Source: Asaia bogorensis (GTDB lineage: Bacteria; Pseudomonadota; Alphaproteobacteria; Acetobacterales; Acetobacteraceae). From it: 52,383 bases of DNA. Below, in pieces: positions 40,815 to 49,907 of the stretch. Positions within the stretch are counted from its first letter, which is position 1; each line of letters starts with the position of its first letter. The DNA is taken from assembly GCF_900465345.1 (NCBI RefSeq), contig NZ_UEGO01000040.1, positions 1-52,383 on the forward strand. Direction: 5' to 3'. A program made the translations under genes and the position numbers. The notes below the pieces were generated by a model. It had not been told where the DNA came from. It saw nothing but the letters and a program-made list of their open reading frames with translations, and made no database searches.

Positions 40815-43800
40815 ATGGCGATCTACCACCTGCATGTGAAAGTTATCAGCCGGGCCACGGGCCGAAGTGCGGTAGCCGCTGCGGCCTACCGTGCGGCGGC
40901 CTGTCTGCAGGATGAGCGACTGGATCGTGCCCATGATTTCAGCAGGAAAGAGGATGTCGTTCATTCCGAGATCCTGATGCCCGAGGGAGCGCCGGAGCGA
41001 CTGCGTGATCGGTCTGTGTTGTGGAACGAGGTCGAGGCTGGCGAGAAGCGCAAGGATGCCCAGCTGGCGCGTGAGGTGGAGTTCGCCATTCCGCGTGAGA
41101 TGAGCCAGGCGCAGGGTATTGCCCTGGCGCGGGATTTCGTGCGCGAGCAGTTCGTCTCCCGTGGCATGGTGGCCGATCTCAATGTGCATTGGGATCGGGT
41201 GGAGGATGAGAACGGGCAGATTGTCTGCAAGCCCCATGCCCATGTGATGCTGTCCATGCGTTCGGTCAGTGAGGCGGGTTTCGGTCTCAAGGTAACGGAA
41301 TGGAATGACCGGGGCTTGCTCAGGGTCTGGCGGGAGCGCTGGGCGGCTCTGGCCAATGAGCGTCTGGCCGCCCTGGATATCGATGTGCGCATCGATCATC
41401 GGTCCCTTGCCGATCAGGGGATTGCTCTGGAGCCGCAGAACAAGATCGGCCCTGCCGGGATGCGTCGCGAAGAGCGGGGCGAAGAGGCGGAACGGGCGGC
41501 CGAGCATCTGGAGATTGCGCGGCGTAACGGCGAGCGGTTGCTGGCCGCGCCTGTTCTGGCGCTGGAGGCGCTGACACGACAGCAGAGCAGTTTCACCCGC
41601 CAGGATCTCGCGCGGTTCGTCCATCGCCATACGGTGGATGAGGCGCAGTTCGGTGCGGTGATGGCGCAGGTCGAGGCGTGTCCCGAGCTGGTTGTGCTGG
41701 GTCGTGACGGGTATGGGCGCGAGCGGTTCTCGTCACGGGAGATGGTGGCGGTCGAGCAGAGGCTGGAAGCGGCCAGTCTGGCTCTGGGGCAGAGACAGGC
41801 TCATGCGGTGCCGGTGGGTCTGCGTCGTGCGGCCATGGGGCGGAATGATCTTGGAGAAGAGCAGGCTCTGGCCCTTGGGGAGGTGACGCGGTCGCGGGAT
41901 CTGTCTGTGGTGGTGGGCTACGCTGGTACGGGCAAGAGCACGATGCTGGGTGTGGCCCGTTCCGTGTGGGAGACAGCCGGGTATCGTGTGCGGGGGGCGG
42001 CGCTCTCGGGCATTGCGGCGGAAGGGCTGGAGGCAGGATCGGGGATCGAGAGTCGGACCCTGGCCTCGCTGGAGCGGGGCTGGGTGGCGGGTGTGGATCT
42101 GCTTGCGCGTGGTGATGTGCTGGTGGTCGATGAGGCCGGGATGGTGGGATCGCGCCAGATGGCGCGCGTTTTGTCTGCCGTACAGGATGCTGGGGCCAAG
42201 CTGGTTCTGGTGGGGGATCCCGAGCAGCTGCAGGCGATCGAGGCCGGGGCGGCGTTCCGGGCTGTGGCCGAGCGTGTGGGATCAGTCGAGATCACGACTG
42301 TGCGCCGGCAGGGCGCGGGGTGGCAGCAGGAGGCCACGAAGGAGCTGGCGACGGGACGCACGGGTACTGCGCTGGATCGCTATGAGGCGGCGGGGATGGT
42401 GCGGGGGCATGAGACGCTGGAGGCGGCGCGTGCGGCCGTTGTGGCGTCCTGGCGGGCGGGAGGCGGAGCAACTTCAGGTTGCCGTCAGATCATGCTGGCG
42501 CATCGACGGGTGGATGTGCGGGCCCTGAATGAGGCGGCGCGGTCCCTGTGTCTGGAAGCCGGTGAGTTGGATCGCGAGCGGGCGCTGTCCGTGATGACGG
42601 CGCAGGGTGAGCGCGTGTTTGCGCCAGGGGATCGGGTGTATTTCCTGCGCAATGATCGTGGGTTCGGGGTGAAGAACGGGACGCTGGGGACGATCTGTGA
42701 TCTGTCCGGCGATGATGAAGTCGGGGTTGTGGTCTCGGTTCGGCTGGATGGGGCGCGTGTGGGTGATGTGGGGCATGTCGTGTCCGTGTCGCTGCGCGCG
42801 TATGACGCGCTGGATCATGGTTATGCGGCGACCATTCACAAGGCGCAGGGTGTGACGGTGGATCGGGCGCATGTGCTGGCTACGGGCAGCATGGACCGGC
42901 ATGGCGCCTATGTGGCGCTGTCGCGTCATCGCGAGGCCGTGTCGGTTCACTGGGCGCAAGACGATGTCGGGGATCGGGATGGGCTGGTGCGGCGTCTGTC
43001 GCGCGAGCGGCTCAAGGATACCACGCTGGATTATCCTCAGGGGCCTGGTGGTGGTCGACAGAGTTCAGAGAGATCAGCGCGGGCCTATGCGCGCAGGCGT
43101 GGGCTTGGTGTGCCGGAAAGCCGGATCGTGCTGCCGGAATTGGGTGAGGATCCGTTTGCGGGGCTGGATCTGGGTGTTGCCGCGAGGGGGCAGGATGATG
43201 CCTTTGCTTCGCTGCGTCTCAATCCCGATCGTCGGGTGCCTGTTGCTGCTTCCGATCCTCAGGACATGCTTGAGCGGGCTGTTGCCCGGTATGCGCAGGC
43301 CTTTCTGGCTGTGGGGCGGATGCATGAGGCGCGGCTCCCTGTTCTGACGCATCAGGAGCAGTCGCTGGATAGAGCGACAAAGGCTCTGGAGCGTGTGCGT
43401 CCGGGTGCCATTGATGATCTGCTCATGGCCCTGCGGCATGAAGACGATGTGCGTGTGGCGCTCCTGACCCTGGAGGGGGTGGAGCGTGGTGTGGTCCTGA
43501 CGCGGGCGATCCTGCAGGAAGCCAGGATACGGCGGTCCCCCGGATTAAGGGCGCAGCGTTTCATGAGGGTCTGGGAGGGGCTTGAGACCGCTCAGGCGCG
43601 CGATGAGGCGCTAGTGCAGCTCGGGAAGGATGCAGAGATGCGCTCACTTTTGCGGCGCAAGGGGGCGTCATTCGGGGTGACGCCGGGCTCGGTGCTGGAT
43701 CTGTCGATCCGGGCGCTCGATGTGCCGAAGAAACGTGCGCCGCGTCTGGGGCATGAGCGCAGGCCCGAGGCAGAGCCCGCACCGAAGCGTGACACAGGCT

Positions 43801-43817
43801 GGAGCAGAGGGCGTTAG
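40815..43817 (+). CDS. traA: TraA-type relaxase-helicase (MOBQ)
   Basis: The protein is 1000 aa. The relaxase domain is at 1 to about 230, with the nucleophile Tyr25 in AVAAAAYRAAA and the metal-binding histidines in CKPHAHVMLSMR. A RecD-like helicase follows: Walker A VVGYAGTGKSTML (about 365), VVDEAGMVGSRQM, VGDPEQLQAIEAG, and late motif GYAATIHKAQGVT. It nicks oriT, stays bound to the strand and helps unwind it. No mating-pair genes occur in the window, so transfer would need a helper system. Confidence 0.92.
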   Translation: MAIYHLHVKVISRATGRSAVAAAAYRAAACLQDERLDRAHDFSRKEDVVHSEILMPEGAPERLRDRSVLWNEVEAGEKRKDAQLAREVEFAIPREMSQAQGIALARDFVREQFVSRGMVADLNVHWDRVEDENGQIVCKPHAHVMLSMRSVSEAGFGLKVTEWNDRGLLRVWRERWAALANERLAALDIDVRIDHRSLADQGIALEPQNKIGPAGMRREERGEEAERAAEHLEIARRNGERLLAAPVLALEALTRQQSSFTRQDLARFVHRHTVDEAQFGAVMAQVEACPELVVLGRDGYGRERFSSREMVAVEQRLEAASLALGQRQAHAVPVGLRRAAMGRNDLGEEQALALGEVTRSRDLSVVVGYAGTGKSTMLGVARSVWETAGYRVRGAALSGIAAEGLEAGSGIESRTLASLERGWVAGVDLLARGDVLVVDEAGMVGSRQMARVLSAVQDAGAKLVLVGDPEQLQAIEAGAAFRAVAERVGSVEITTVRRQGAGWQQEATKELATGRTGTALDRYEAAGMVRGHETLEAARAAVVASWRAGGGATSGCRQIMLAHRRVDVRALNEAARSLCLEAGELDRERALSVMTAQGERVFAPGDRVYFLRNDRGFGVKNGTLGTICDLSGDDEVGVVVSVRLDGARVGDVGHVVSVSLRAYDALDHGYAATIHKAQGVTVDRAHVLATGSMDRHGAYVALSRHREAVSVHWAQDDVGDRDGLVRRLSRERLKDTTLDYPQGPGGGRQSSERSARAYARRRGLGVPESRIVLPELGEDPFAGLDLGVAARGQDDAFASLRLNPDRRVPVAASDPQDMLERAVARYAQAFLAVGRMHEARLPVLTHQEQSLDRATKALERVRPGAIDDLLMALRHEDDVRVALLTLEGVERGVVLTRAILQEARIRRSPGLRAQRFMRVWEGLETAQARDEALVQLGKDAEMRSLLRRKGASFGVTPGSVLDLSIRALDVPKKRAPRLGHERRPEAEPAPKRDTGWSRGR

Positions 43818-43818
43818 A

Positions 43819-44484
43819 ATGAGCGGTAATGCAGCACAGGCATTCGATGATCTGCGGGCCGAGGTTTCGGTCCTGCGCAAATCGGTGGAGCGTCTGCCCG
43901 AGGACTGGCGCGATGCCATGCCGCCGGATACGAGCCTGGATCTGGGGCAGGTCAAGCGCGCGATCGGCGTCATCGAGCAGCGTCTTGGCGAGATCGAGGG
44001 GTGTTCGGTGTTGCGGATGTCCCCGGCCGAGTTTCGGGTCGGGATCGAGCGGGTTGTCAGTGAGCGTTTGACGGGGGCCCTATCCGGGGTTGGTGTGGTT
44101 GAGAAGTCTCTGTCGAAGGAGAGTGAGGCTCTGCGTTCTGCCCTGCCTCAGCTGCGTGATGCGATGCGGCAGAAGAGGCTGCTCGGGATCCTGTTCGGTG
44201 TGGGGCTTCTGGTCGGGGTTGTGGCCCCTGTTGCGCTGCTTGCCTGCATGCCCGTCTGGGTGCGTCAGGATCTGGCCATGTACTCGTTGCCGGGCACAGG
44301 AACCTATGTGGGGGCAGGGATCATGGAGCGGGCTGATCCAACCTTCTGGCAGGACATGCTGAACCGGTACAACTTCGTTGACCGGCACAGGGACGAAATC
44401 GATCTGTGCAAACGGGTTTTAACACAAGAGAAGGAAAGTGAGCATTACTGCAGCTTCATCTACAAAAAGAGCGAAAGCTACTGA
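43819..44484 (+). CDS. Membrane-anchored protein downstream of traA (DUF6118-like)
   Basis: The protein is 221 aa from ATG 43819, one base after the traA stop. It has a helical N-terminal half with coiled-coil character (FDDLRAEVSVLRKSVERLPEDW), one membrane span near residues 117-137 (LLGILFGVGLLVGVVAPVAL), and an outer domain with a few cysteines. Such genes follow traA on alphaproteobacterial plasmids and are often labelled DUF6118. The role is unknown, possibly in mobilisation. Confidence 0.6.
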   Translation: MSGNAAQAFDDLRAEVSVLRKSVERLPEDWRDAMPPDTSLDLGQVKRAIGVIEQRLGEIEGCSVLRMSPAEFRVGIERVVSERLTGALSGVGVVEKSLSKESEALRSALPQLRDAMRQKRLLGILFGVGLLVGVVAPVALLACMPVWVRQDLAMYSLPGTGTYVGAGIMERADPTFWQDMLNRYNFVDRHRDEIDLCKRVLTQEKESEHYCSFIYKKSESY

Positions 44485-44597
44485 GTATTATTTCTGCTTA
44501 TTTATAAGTAATTATCTGGATCTATGATTAAAATGAATATTTACATATATGTTAAACGCTTGCATATTATAATAAAACAATTAAGTATAACAATTAC

Positions 44598-45962
44598 TCA
44601 TTTAGTGCCAAATAATTTCCCTTTTACCTGTTTAAGGTGAGCCGTAGGATCGTAAGGCGTGACATCAAGCTGAAGATCCTTGGCTGTGAGGCGTCCGATT
44701 GCAGCAGCGAGAGCGTAGGAATCGATAACAGTGTTGGCAACGTTTTGAAGCTGCGTCTTTTGCTGCTGAAAAAGAAGCTGCTGTTGCTGAAGAACCTCAA
44801 AGGTTGTCCGGACACCTAGCAATTCCTGTTGCTGGATTGAACGTAATGCATCTTCCCCCAGGGAAACGGCTTGTTTGTTACGGATGAGCTGATCACGATC
44901 GGATCCAAGCCTTTGCCACGCACTAATGACCGTTTGGATGGCAATCCTACGCTGGTTTTCCAGCTCATGTCGTGCTGCATCGACCGCACGACGAGCTGCT
45001 CGGATCTGGGCGTATTCTCCCCCGCCCTGATAAAGAGGAATACTGGCCTGAACGGTCACGGATGCGGCATTTTGCGTGAACTTGGCTTCGTTCTGGTTCA
45101 CCTGCCGTGCGTAAGCGGCTTGTGCAGAAATCTGCGGAAGCAGACCCGCGATCGCAACTTTGACTGCGTTCTGGCTCGCAGCAAGTGCGAATTTTGCTGT
45201 ATTGATTTGGGGGGCATTTTCGAGAGCCGCTTGTTGTGCATCGTTTGTCGATTGAAGCAAAACTGTAACGGGCGATGGAACCAGCAGGCGGTCGGGGGCA
45301 GGCCTGCCGATCATGCGCTCAAAAGCTGCTTCTGCCACGTTGACATCGCTTTCGGCTAGGCGTGTCGCTGCCCTGGCCGCTTCATATTGTGACTTTGCTT
45401 GAAGAACATCGGTCTGCGTAGCTTGGTTCAGGGCGAGCTGGTGTGTCGTCAATTGAACCTGACCTTCAAGTGTCTTTTCGTTCCTTACAGTTAGGACAAG
45501 AACCTTGCGGGCCTGAACCAGAGATACATACGCCGAAACGACGTTCTGAAAGACCTGTTGTTCCGTCTGTATCAGGTTTGCCCGTTCCTGAAGGACTGTA
45601 TTCATGGCCTGTCGGGTGGAAGCTATCGTTTTCCCGCCCATGAATAAAGGCTGGGTAATAGTGACGCCGGCACCATATCCAGGCGCGGCAAAACGCTGAT
45701 CGTAGCGGAAAGAGCCGCCATAGGGATAAGTCACATAGTTGGATTGGCTGTAATTGGCAGCCGCGTTTCCCGAGATCGTAGGACGCCAGCCAGAAAGAGC
45801 TTTTGGGACGGCCTCATCCGTTTGCTCGAGAACAGATCGTTCTCTAAGAATTTGGGGATTGGAGTGATAGGCGAGCGCGAGGGCTTCGGTGAGTGTCATG
45901 GTTCCCGGCCTGTCAGCATAAGCCGGGTTCGTAACGAGTATCAGCGTTATGAATAAAATCAA
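44598..45962 (-). CDS. tolC: TolC-family outer-membrane efflux protein
   Basis: This 454-aa protein has a signal peptide (MILFITLILVTNPAYA). The repeated TolC halves are LTEALALAYHSNPQILRER, then VSAYVSLVQARKVLVL, and VQASIPLYQGGGEYAQIRAARRAVDAARHELENQRR. It forms the outer duct for the adjacent type I system (HlyD and peptidase ABC transporter encoded divergently). Length and motifs are typical. Confidence 0.92.
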   Translation of the reverse strand: MILFITLILVTNPAYADRPGTMTLTEALALAYHSNPQILRERSVLEQTDEAVPKALSGWRPTISGNAAANYSQSNYVTYPYGGSFRYDQRFAAPGYGAGVTITQPLFMGGKTIASTRQAMNTVLQERANLIQTEQQVFQNVVSAYVSLVQARKVLVLTVRNEKTLEGQVQLTTHQLALNQATQTDVLQAKSQYEAARAATRLAESDVNVAEAAFERMIGRPAPDRLLVPSPVTVLLQSTNDAQQAALENAPQINTAKFALAASQNAVKVAIAGLLPQISAQAAYARQVNQNEAKFTQNAASVTVQASIPLYQGGGEYAQIRAARRAVDAARHELENQRRIAIQTVISAWQRLGSDRDQLIRNKQAVSLGEDALRSIQQQELLGVRTTFEVLQQQQLLFQQQKTQLQNVANTVIDSYALAAAIGRLTAKDLQLDVTPYDPTAHLKQVKGKLFGTK

Positions 45963-46103
45963 GCATTGATGATGGATTTTTCTGAAAATTGTCTGTCATC
46001 CCACGATGTCTTATTTCTTGATTGTTGTCTGAAACCTCCTAATCTATCAATCTAGTATCGATAGATTGTTTTCTGATTTTTCGGTTGAGCCTGTGAGGGA
46101 ATT
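45963..46103. promoter_or_regulatory. Divergent promoter region tolC/hlyD
   Basis: This 141-bp region lies between the TolC start (minus) and the HlyD start (plus). It includes an inverted repeat aatctatc/gatagatt (46041-46067 region), a possible shared operator. It is AT-richer than the genes on both sides. Confidence 0.45.
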
Positions 46104-47447
46104 GTGTCGGAGGAAGCATCTCGCCCACTGTTTCGGGCGGAAGCGCTCAAATGGCGTCAGGAAGCCTGGATTGGTTCTGTTCAGATCATTGAGCCGCTTT
46201 CTGGGCGGATTGCGTCTCTTTGTACCGTTTTTTTGGTCGTTGTCCTTGGTGTTTATGTTGTTTTTGGCAGCTATACGCGCCGCATCCACGCTAATGGTCT
46301 GATGCTTCCGCCAGAAGGTCTTGTTATCGCGGAGGCTGATCAGAATGGGGTTGTCTCCCAAGTTGCGGTAAAGGAAGGCGCTCACATAAAGGCCTCAGAT
46401 CGACTGTTTTCCTTGGACGTATCCAGCTGGTCGGAGGATGGGGCGACAGGACAGAAATCTCTCGAAAGTCTGTTGTCCGAGCAGACCCTGCTGACAAGGC
46501 GGCGGATGCTTCTGACACAGGATTCCCCACTCGAATTGGCTTCCTACAAAGAAGAACTGATAGCGTTACAAAAGCAGCAGTCCATGTTGAACGATCAGAT
46601 TAGCCGGGATAATGCTTCCTTGCCGCTGATCGAGCGGGCAATGAATGAGATGCGAACGGCGATCGGAACGCATCTGGTGACAGAAAGCCAGTTCCAAAGT
46701 CAGCTTTATACTTATGTTCAGTTTATGAACACGCATTCGCAGACCTTGCGGACATTGGTAGAGACTGGCGGTCAGATAACAGATCTGCACTACAAAATCG
46801 ACCGGCATTCTTACAAGACGAGTGAGGACCTCAATGATATTGATGTCCGGTTGGCGGATCTGGGCCGCCAAATTGCGCAAGCGCATGGACAGGCAGAAAC
46901 GGTAATCGATGCGCGTGTTAGCGGCACCGTGGACGGTGTCCGTGTGTCGGTGGGTCAAAGGGTTTCGGTTGGGCAGCCTCTGGCCAGTCTGCTTCCGGAC
47001 AACGGAGAGCTTCTGGCCGAGCTGTATGTCAATAGCCGGGCTATCGGCTTCGTGAGGCCGGGGCAGCGGGTTTTGCTGAAATACGCGGCTTATCCTTATC
47101 AACGGTTCGGATTGCATGAAGGCACCGTTGTTGAGGTTACGAAAGCGCCACTCCCGGAACGGATTGGCAACGTACCGAAAGACGAACGGACTTCCGAAAC
47201 GGCAGCTTCTACGACTTCGGCATCGCCACAGGGTGATATCTACCGGATCCGGGTCCGCCCCGATCAGGATTACATCGTGGCATATGGGAAACAGGAGCGT
47301 CTGACACCCGGTATGGCTGTAGAGGCAGATATCGCCATTGATAAGAGGCGACTATATCAGTGGCTACTAGATCCTGTTTTGTCAGTATCTGCGACACTAC
47401 GGTCGGTGTCGACTTCTGATTTAATGTCTCGAAAAGGGACATTGTGA
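46104..47447 (+). CDS. hlyD: HlyD-family periplasmic adaptor of the bacteriocin exporter
   Basis: This 447-aa protein starts at a GTG (MSEEASRPLFRAEALKWRQEAW). It has one membrane span at about 36-56, a lipoyl-like part (GVVSQVAVKEGAHIKASDRLF), long coiled coils (about 110-240), then ARVSGTVDGVRVSVGQRVSVGQP and a beta-barrel domain. It bridges the ABC transporter and TolC. Its stop overlaps the transporter start (TGATG), so the two are co-translated. Confidence 0.92.
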   Translation: MSEEASRPLFRAEALKWRQEAWIGSVQIIEPLSGRIASLCTVFLVVVLGVYVVFGSYTRRIHANGLMLPPEGLVIAEADQNGVVSQVAVKEGAHIKASDRLFSLDVSSWSEDGATGQKSLESLLSEQTLLTRRRMLLTQDSPLELASYKEELIALQKQQSMLNDQISRDNASLPLIERAMNEMRTAIGTHLVTESQFQSQLYTYVQFMNTHSQTLRTLVETGGQITDLHYKIDRHSYKTSEDLNDIDVRLADLGRQIAQAHGQAETVIDARVSGTVDGVRVSVGQRVSVGQPLASLLPDNGELLAELYVNSRAIGFVRPGQRVLLKYAAYPYQRFGLHEGTVVEVTKAPLPERIGNVPKDERTSETAASTTSASPQGDIYRIRVRPDQDYIVAYGKQERLTPGMAVEADIAIDKRRLYQWLLDPVLSVSATLRSVSTSDLMSRKGTL

Positions 47448-49561
47448 TGCTCAAGGTGATCCAGACGGGCTTCCGGCGCAAGGTGCCGGTTATTCTCCAG
47501 ACCGAGACAGCAGAATGCGGCCTGGCCTGTCTTGCCATGATCCTGTGCTATCAGGGGCATTTGATTGATCTTGCAACTCTCCGTCGTCAGGCCGCCGTTT
47601 CGGGATCAGGCCTCAATCTACGTACTTTGATTAAAATTTCGGATCGCTTTGGCCTGAATGCCCGCCCGGTCAAGCTTGATCTTTCAGCGCTTGGAAAACT
47701 CTCCTTACCTTGTGTCCTGCATTGGGACTTCAACCATTTCGTTGTTCTGGTGTCATTGAGGGACAATGAAGCCCTGATCAACGATCCGGCACGAGGTGCA
47801 CGGACGCTATCGATCGAAGAAGTGTCTCGACATTTCACGGGTGTTGCCTTGGAGCTGACGCCCGCAGCAAAATTTGAAAAACGCGACGATCGCCGGTTCC
47901 TGAAAATCGGAGATATGTTCCAGAATATCTCCGGGCTTAAGGGAGCGCTTCTTGCGCTCGGCGGACTATCGCTTGGACTGGAGGTGATTGCACTCGTTAA
48001 TCCCATGCTCTCACAGGTGATTATTGATGAAGTGCTGACAACGGGTGATCGCTCGCTTCTCTGGACGGTTGCTGCGGGGTTGGCGATCCTCATTACTGGG
48101 CAGGTTGTCATCGCGTCTTTTCGCTCCTGGATGGTGATGTTGCTATCCACCCGAATTTCGGTGCAGTGGAATGTCAGCCTATTTACTCATCTGATGGGAC
48201 TACCGCAGGATTTCTTCTCCAAGCGCGGTGCCGGCGACATCCTGTCGCGCTTCGGAAGTCTTGGGACGATCCAGCAGACATTCACTACCGATCTTGTTCA
48301 GAGCATCATGGACGGGATCATGGCAGTCGGCATGTTCGTTATGATCGTGATCTACGGCAAATGGCTCGCGGCGATCGTCGTGGTATCGTCGGTGCTGGAT
48401 CTGATAATCCGTCTTATTCTGTTTGGACCCTATCGAGAAATATCGGAAGAGGCACTGGTTCATGGAGCAGCCCAGCAAGGACATTTTCTCGAGACGCTTC
48501 GCGGGATGCGCACGATCAAACTGCTATCGTTAGAGAACCGCCGGAAAATTGCTTGGGGGAACAAGCTGGTCGATAGCATCAATGCAGGTCTGAAGATCCA
48601 GAGATACGATTTGATTTTCGCGCGTGCTCAGGAGGCGCTGTTCGGTATCGACCGAGTGCTTATGTTGGTTCTAGGGGCGCGAATGGTGCTTTCAGCGGAG
48701 ATGTCGGTCGGAATGCTGGTGGCTTTCCTGAGTTATCGCGACCAGTTTTCCAGCCGTTTCGGCAGTCTGGTAACTGCTGGATTCAAGATTAGAAATCTGC
48801 GCGTACAGTGTGACCGACTGTCGGATATTGCGTTGGCCGACGCCGAGGTGTCGGAGGGTGACAGGGGCTCTAAGCTTGCTGCTTTTCCTGCCTCTGAAAC
48901 TGAGACTGACGGAGCAGTCCTCGAGTGTCGGAACGTAGGCTACCGGTATGGCAAGGAAGATAACTGGGTTTTTAGAAATGTAAATTTGCAAGTTCCAGCA
49001 GGAAAAAGTCTCGCAATCACGGGGCCGTCGGGCTGTGGAAAGTCGACATTGTTGGCGATCCTGATGGGGCTGGTTCAGCCGGAAGAAGGACAGATTCTGT
49101 GGAACGGCGTAGAGCTGGGGCCGTCTAACCGCGAAGCATATCGATCTCAAATCGCGGGAGTGCTTCAGGACGATATTCTTCTGTCAGGCAGTATTGCGGA
49201 AAATATTGCTGGTTTTGATGAGGCAATGGACCTAGCCCGGGTTGTAGAGTGCGCGAGAGATGCTCAGATCCTGGCGGATATCCAGCGCATGCCGATGGGG
49301 TTCGAGACGCTGATTAGCGAGATGGGGCATACCTTGTCGGGAGGGCAGCGTCAGCGTGTGATCTTGGCACGAGCACTTTATCGTACGCCCCGTATTCTGT
49401 TTCTGGATGAAGCGACCAGTAATCTTGATTCTACATCAGAGCAGGCAGTAGAAAACGTGCTCGATACGCTGACAATGGCACGAGTAATTGTCACACATAG
49501 GACTGACACAGCCAAAAGAGCTAACATGAACTTTTTGATGCAAAGCACCTGTTTCAAATGA
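47447..49561 (+). CDS. C39 peptidase-containing ABC transporter (double-glycine peptide exporter)
   Basis: The protein is 704 aa from ATG 47447; the GTG at 47444 is equally possible. The N-terminal C39 cysteine protease has the nucleophile in TAECGLACLAM (about Cys24), His in HWDFNHFVVL (about 97) and Asp in NDPARG (about 113), all present. Six membrane spans follow, then the ATPase: GPSGCGKSTLL (about 525), LSGGQRQR (about 630), LFLDEATSNLD (about 650). It should cut leaders after GG/GA/GS and export the peptides encoded at 2.3-8.2 kb, which on the circle lie about 5 kb away. Confidence 0.93.
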   Translation: MLKVIQTGFRRKVPVILQTETAECGLACLAMILCYQGHLIDLATLRRQAAVSGSGLNLRTLIKISDRFGLNARPVKLDLSALGKLSLPCVLHWDFNHFVVLVSLRDNEALINDPARGARTLSIEEVSRHFTGVALELTPAAKFEKRDDRRFLKIGDMFQNISGLKGALLALGGLSLGLEVIALVNPMLSQVIIDEVLTTGDRSLLWTVAAGLAILITGQVVIASFRSWMVMLLSTRISVQWNVSLFTHLMGLPQDFFSKRGAGDILSRFGSLGTIQQTFTTDLVQSIMDGIMAVGMFVMIVIYGKWLAAIVVVSSVLDLIIRLILFGPYREISEEALVHGAAQQGHFLETLRGMRTIKLLSLENRRKIAWGNKLVDSINAGLKIQRYDLIFARAQEALFGIDRVLMLVLGARMVLSAEMSVGMLVAFLSYRDQFSSRFGSLVTAGFKIRNLRVQCDRLSDIALADAEVSEGDRGSKLAAFPASETETDGAVLECRNVGYRYGKEDNWVFRNVNLQVPAGKSLAITGPSGCGKSTLLAILMGLVQPEEGQILWNGVELGPSNREAYRSQIAGVLQDDILLSGSIAENIAGFDEAMDLARVVECARDAQILADIQRMPMGFETLISEMGHTLSGGQRQRVILARALYRTPRILFLDEATSNLDSTSEQAVENVLDTLTMARVIVTHRTDTAKRANMNFLMQSTCFK

Positions 49562-49647
49562 GAAATAGTGGGAGCAGTCCCGAATCTCGATCCTCCCAGT
49601 GTCTGCGTTTACCATTCCCGACTTGACATGAAATTCCCTGAACCCAA
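49562..49647. other. Short spacer downstream of exporter
   Basis: It contains the weak stem tgggag/ctccca near 49568-49600, which may end the exporter transcript. No gene is seen. Confidence 0.4.
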
Positions 49648-49880
49648 TTAAAAAACTGAATGAAAAAACATCATCACGAAAATAATTGACGACACATAAA
49701 AAATCGCTTGCATATGGAGGGATCGAAGAACCGTTGGTTGAAGCATCTGGCTGGTGATTTTGGGCTTTTGTCGTACTGACTGACGGCACCCGAGGTGGCT
49801 TTTGGTTTGCCTTTTGGGCAGATTGGGCGCTGTTTCCTCCGGAATGGCTACGCGCTCGCGTTCGGCCTCTCGAGAAAGAG
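49648..49880 (-). pseudogene. C-terminal end of the IS5-family transposase (copy A), split by IS66
   Basis: The minus-strand frame from 49880, EREAERERVAIPEETAPNLPKRQ, joins in frame to the fragment that ends FLFL at 258 when IS66 and one target copy are removed. It then runs into non-element sequence before a stop at 49648. The exact IS border was not found. Confidence 0.7.
49873..49880. repeat. IS66 target-site duplication, left copy
   Basis: The octamer agaaagag immediately precedes the IS66 end at 49881 and matches 250-257. Confidence 0.93.
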
Positions 49881-49907
49881 GTAACCGTCCGCTCAAGGCC
49901 GCGGTGT

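Noticed and set aside
45443-45956. Plus-strand frames of 60-70 aa within tolC
   Set aside because: Antisense to a clear TolC-family gene.
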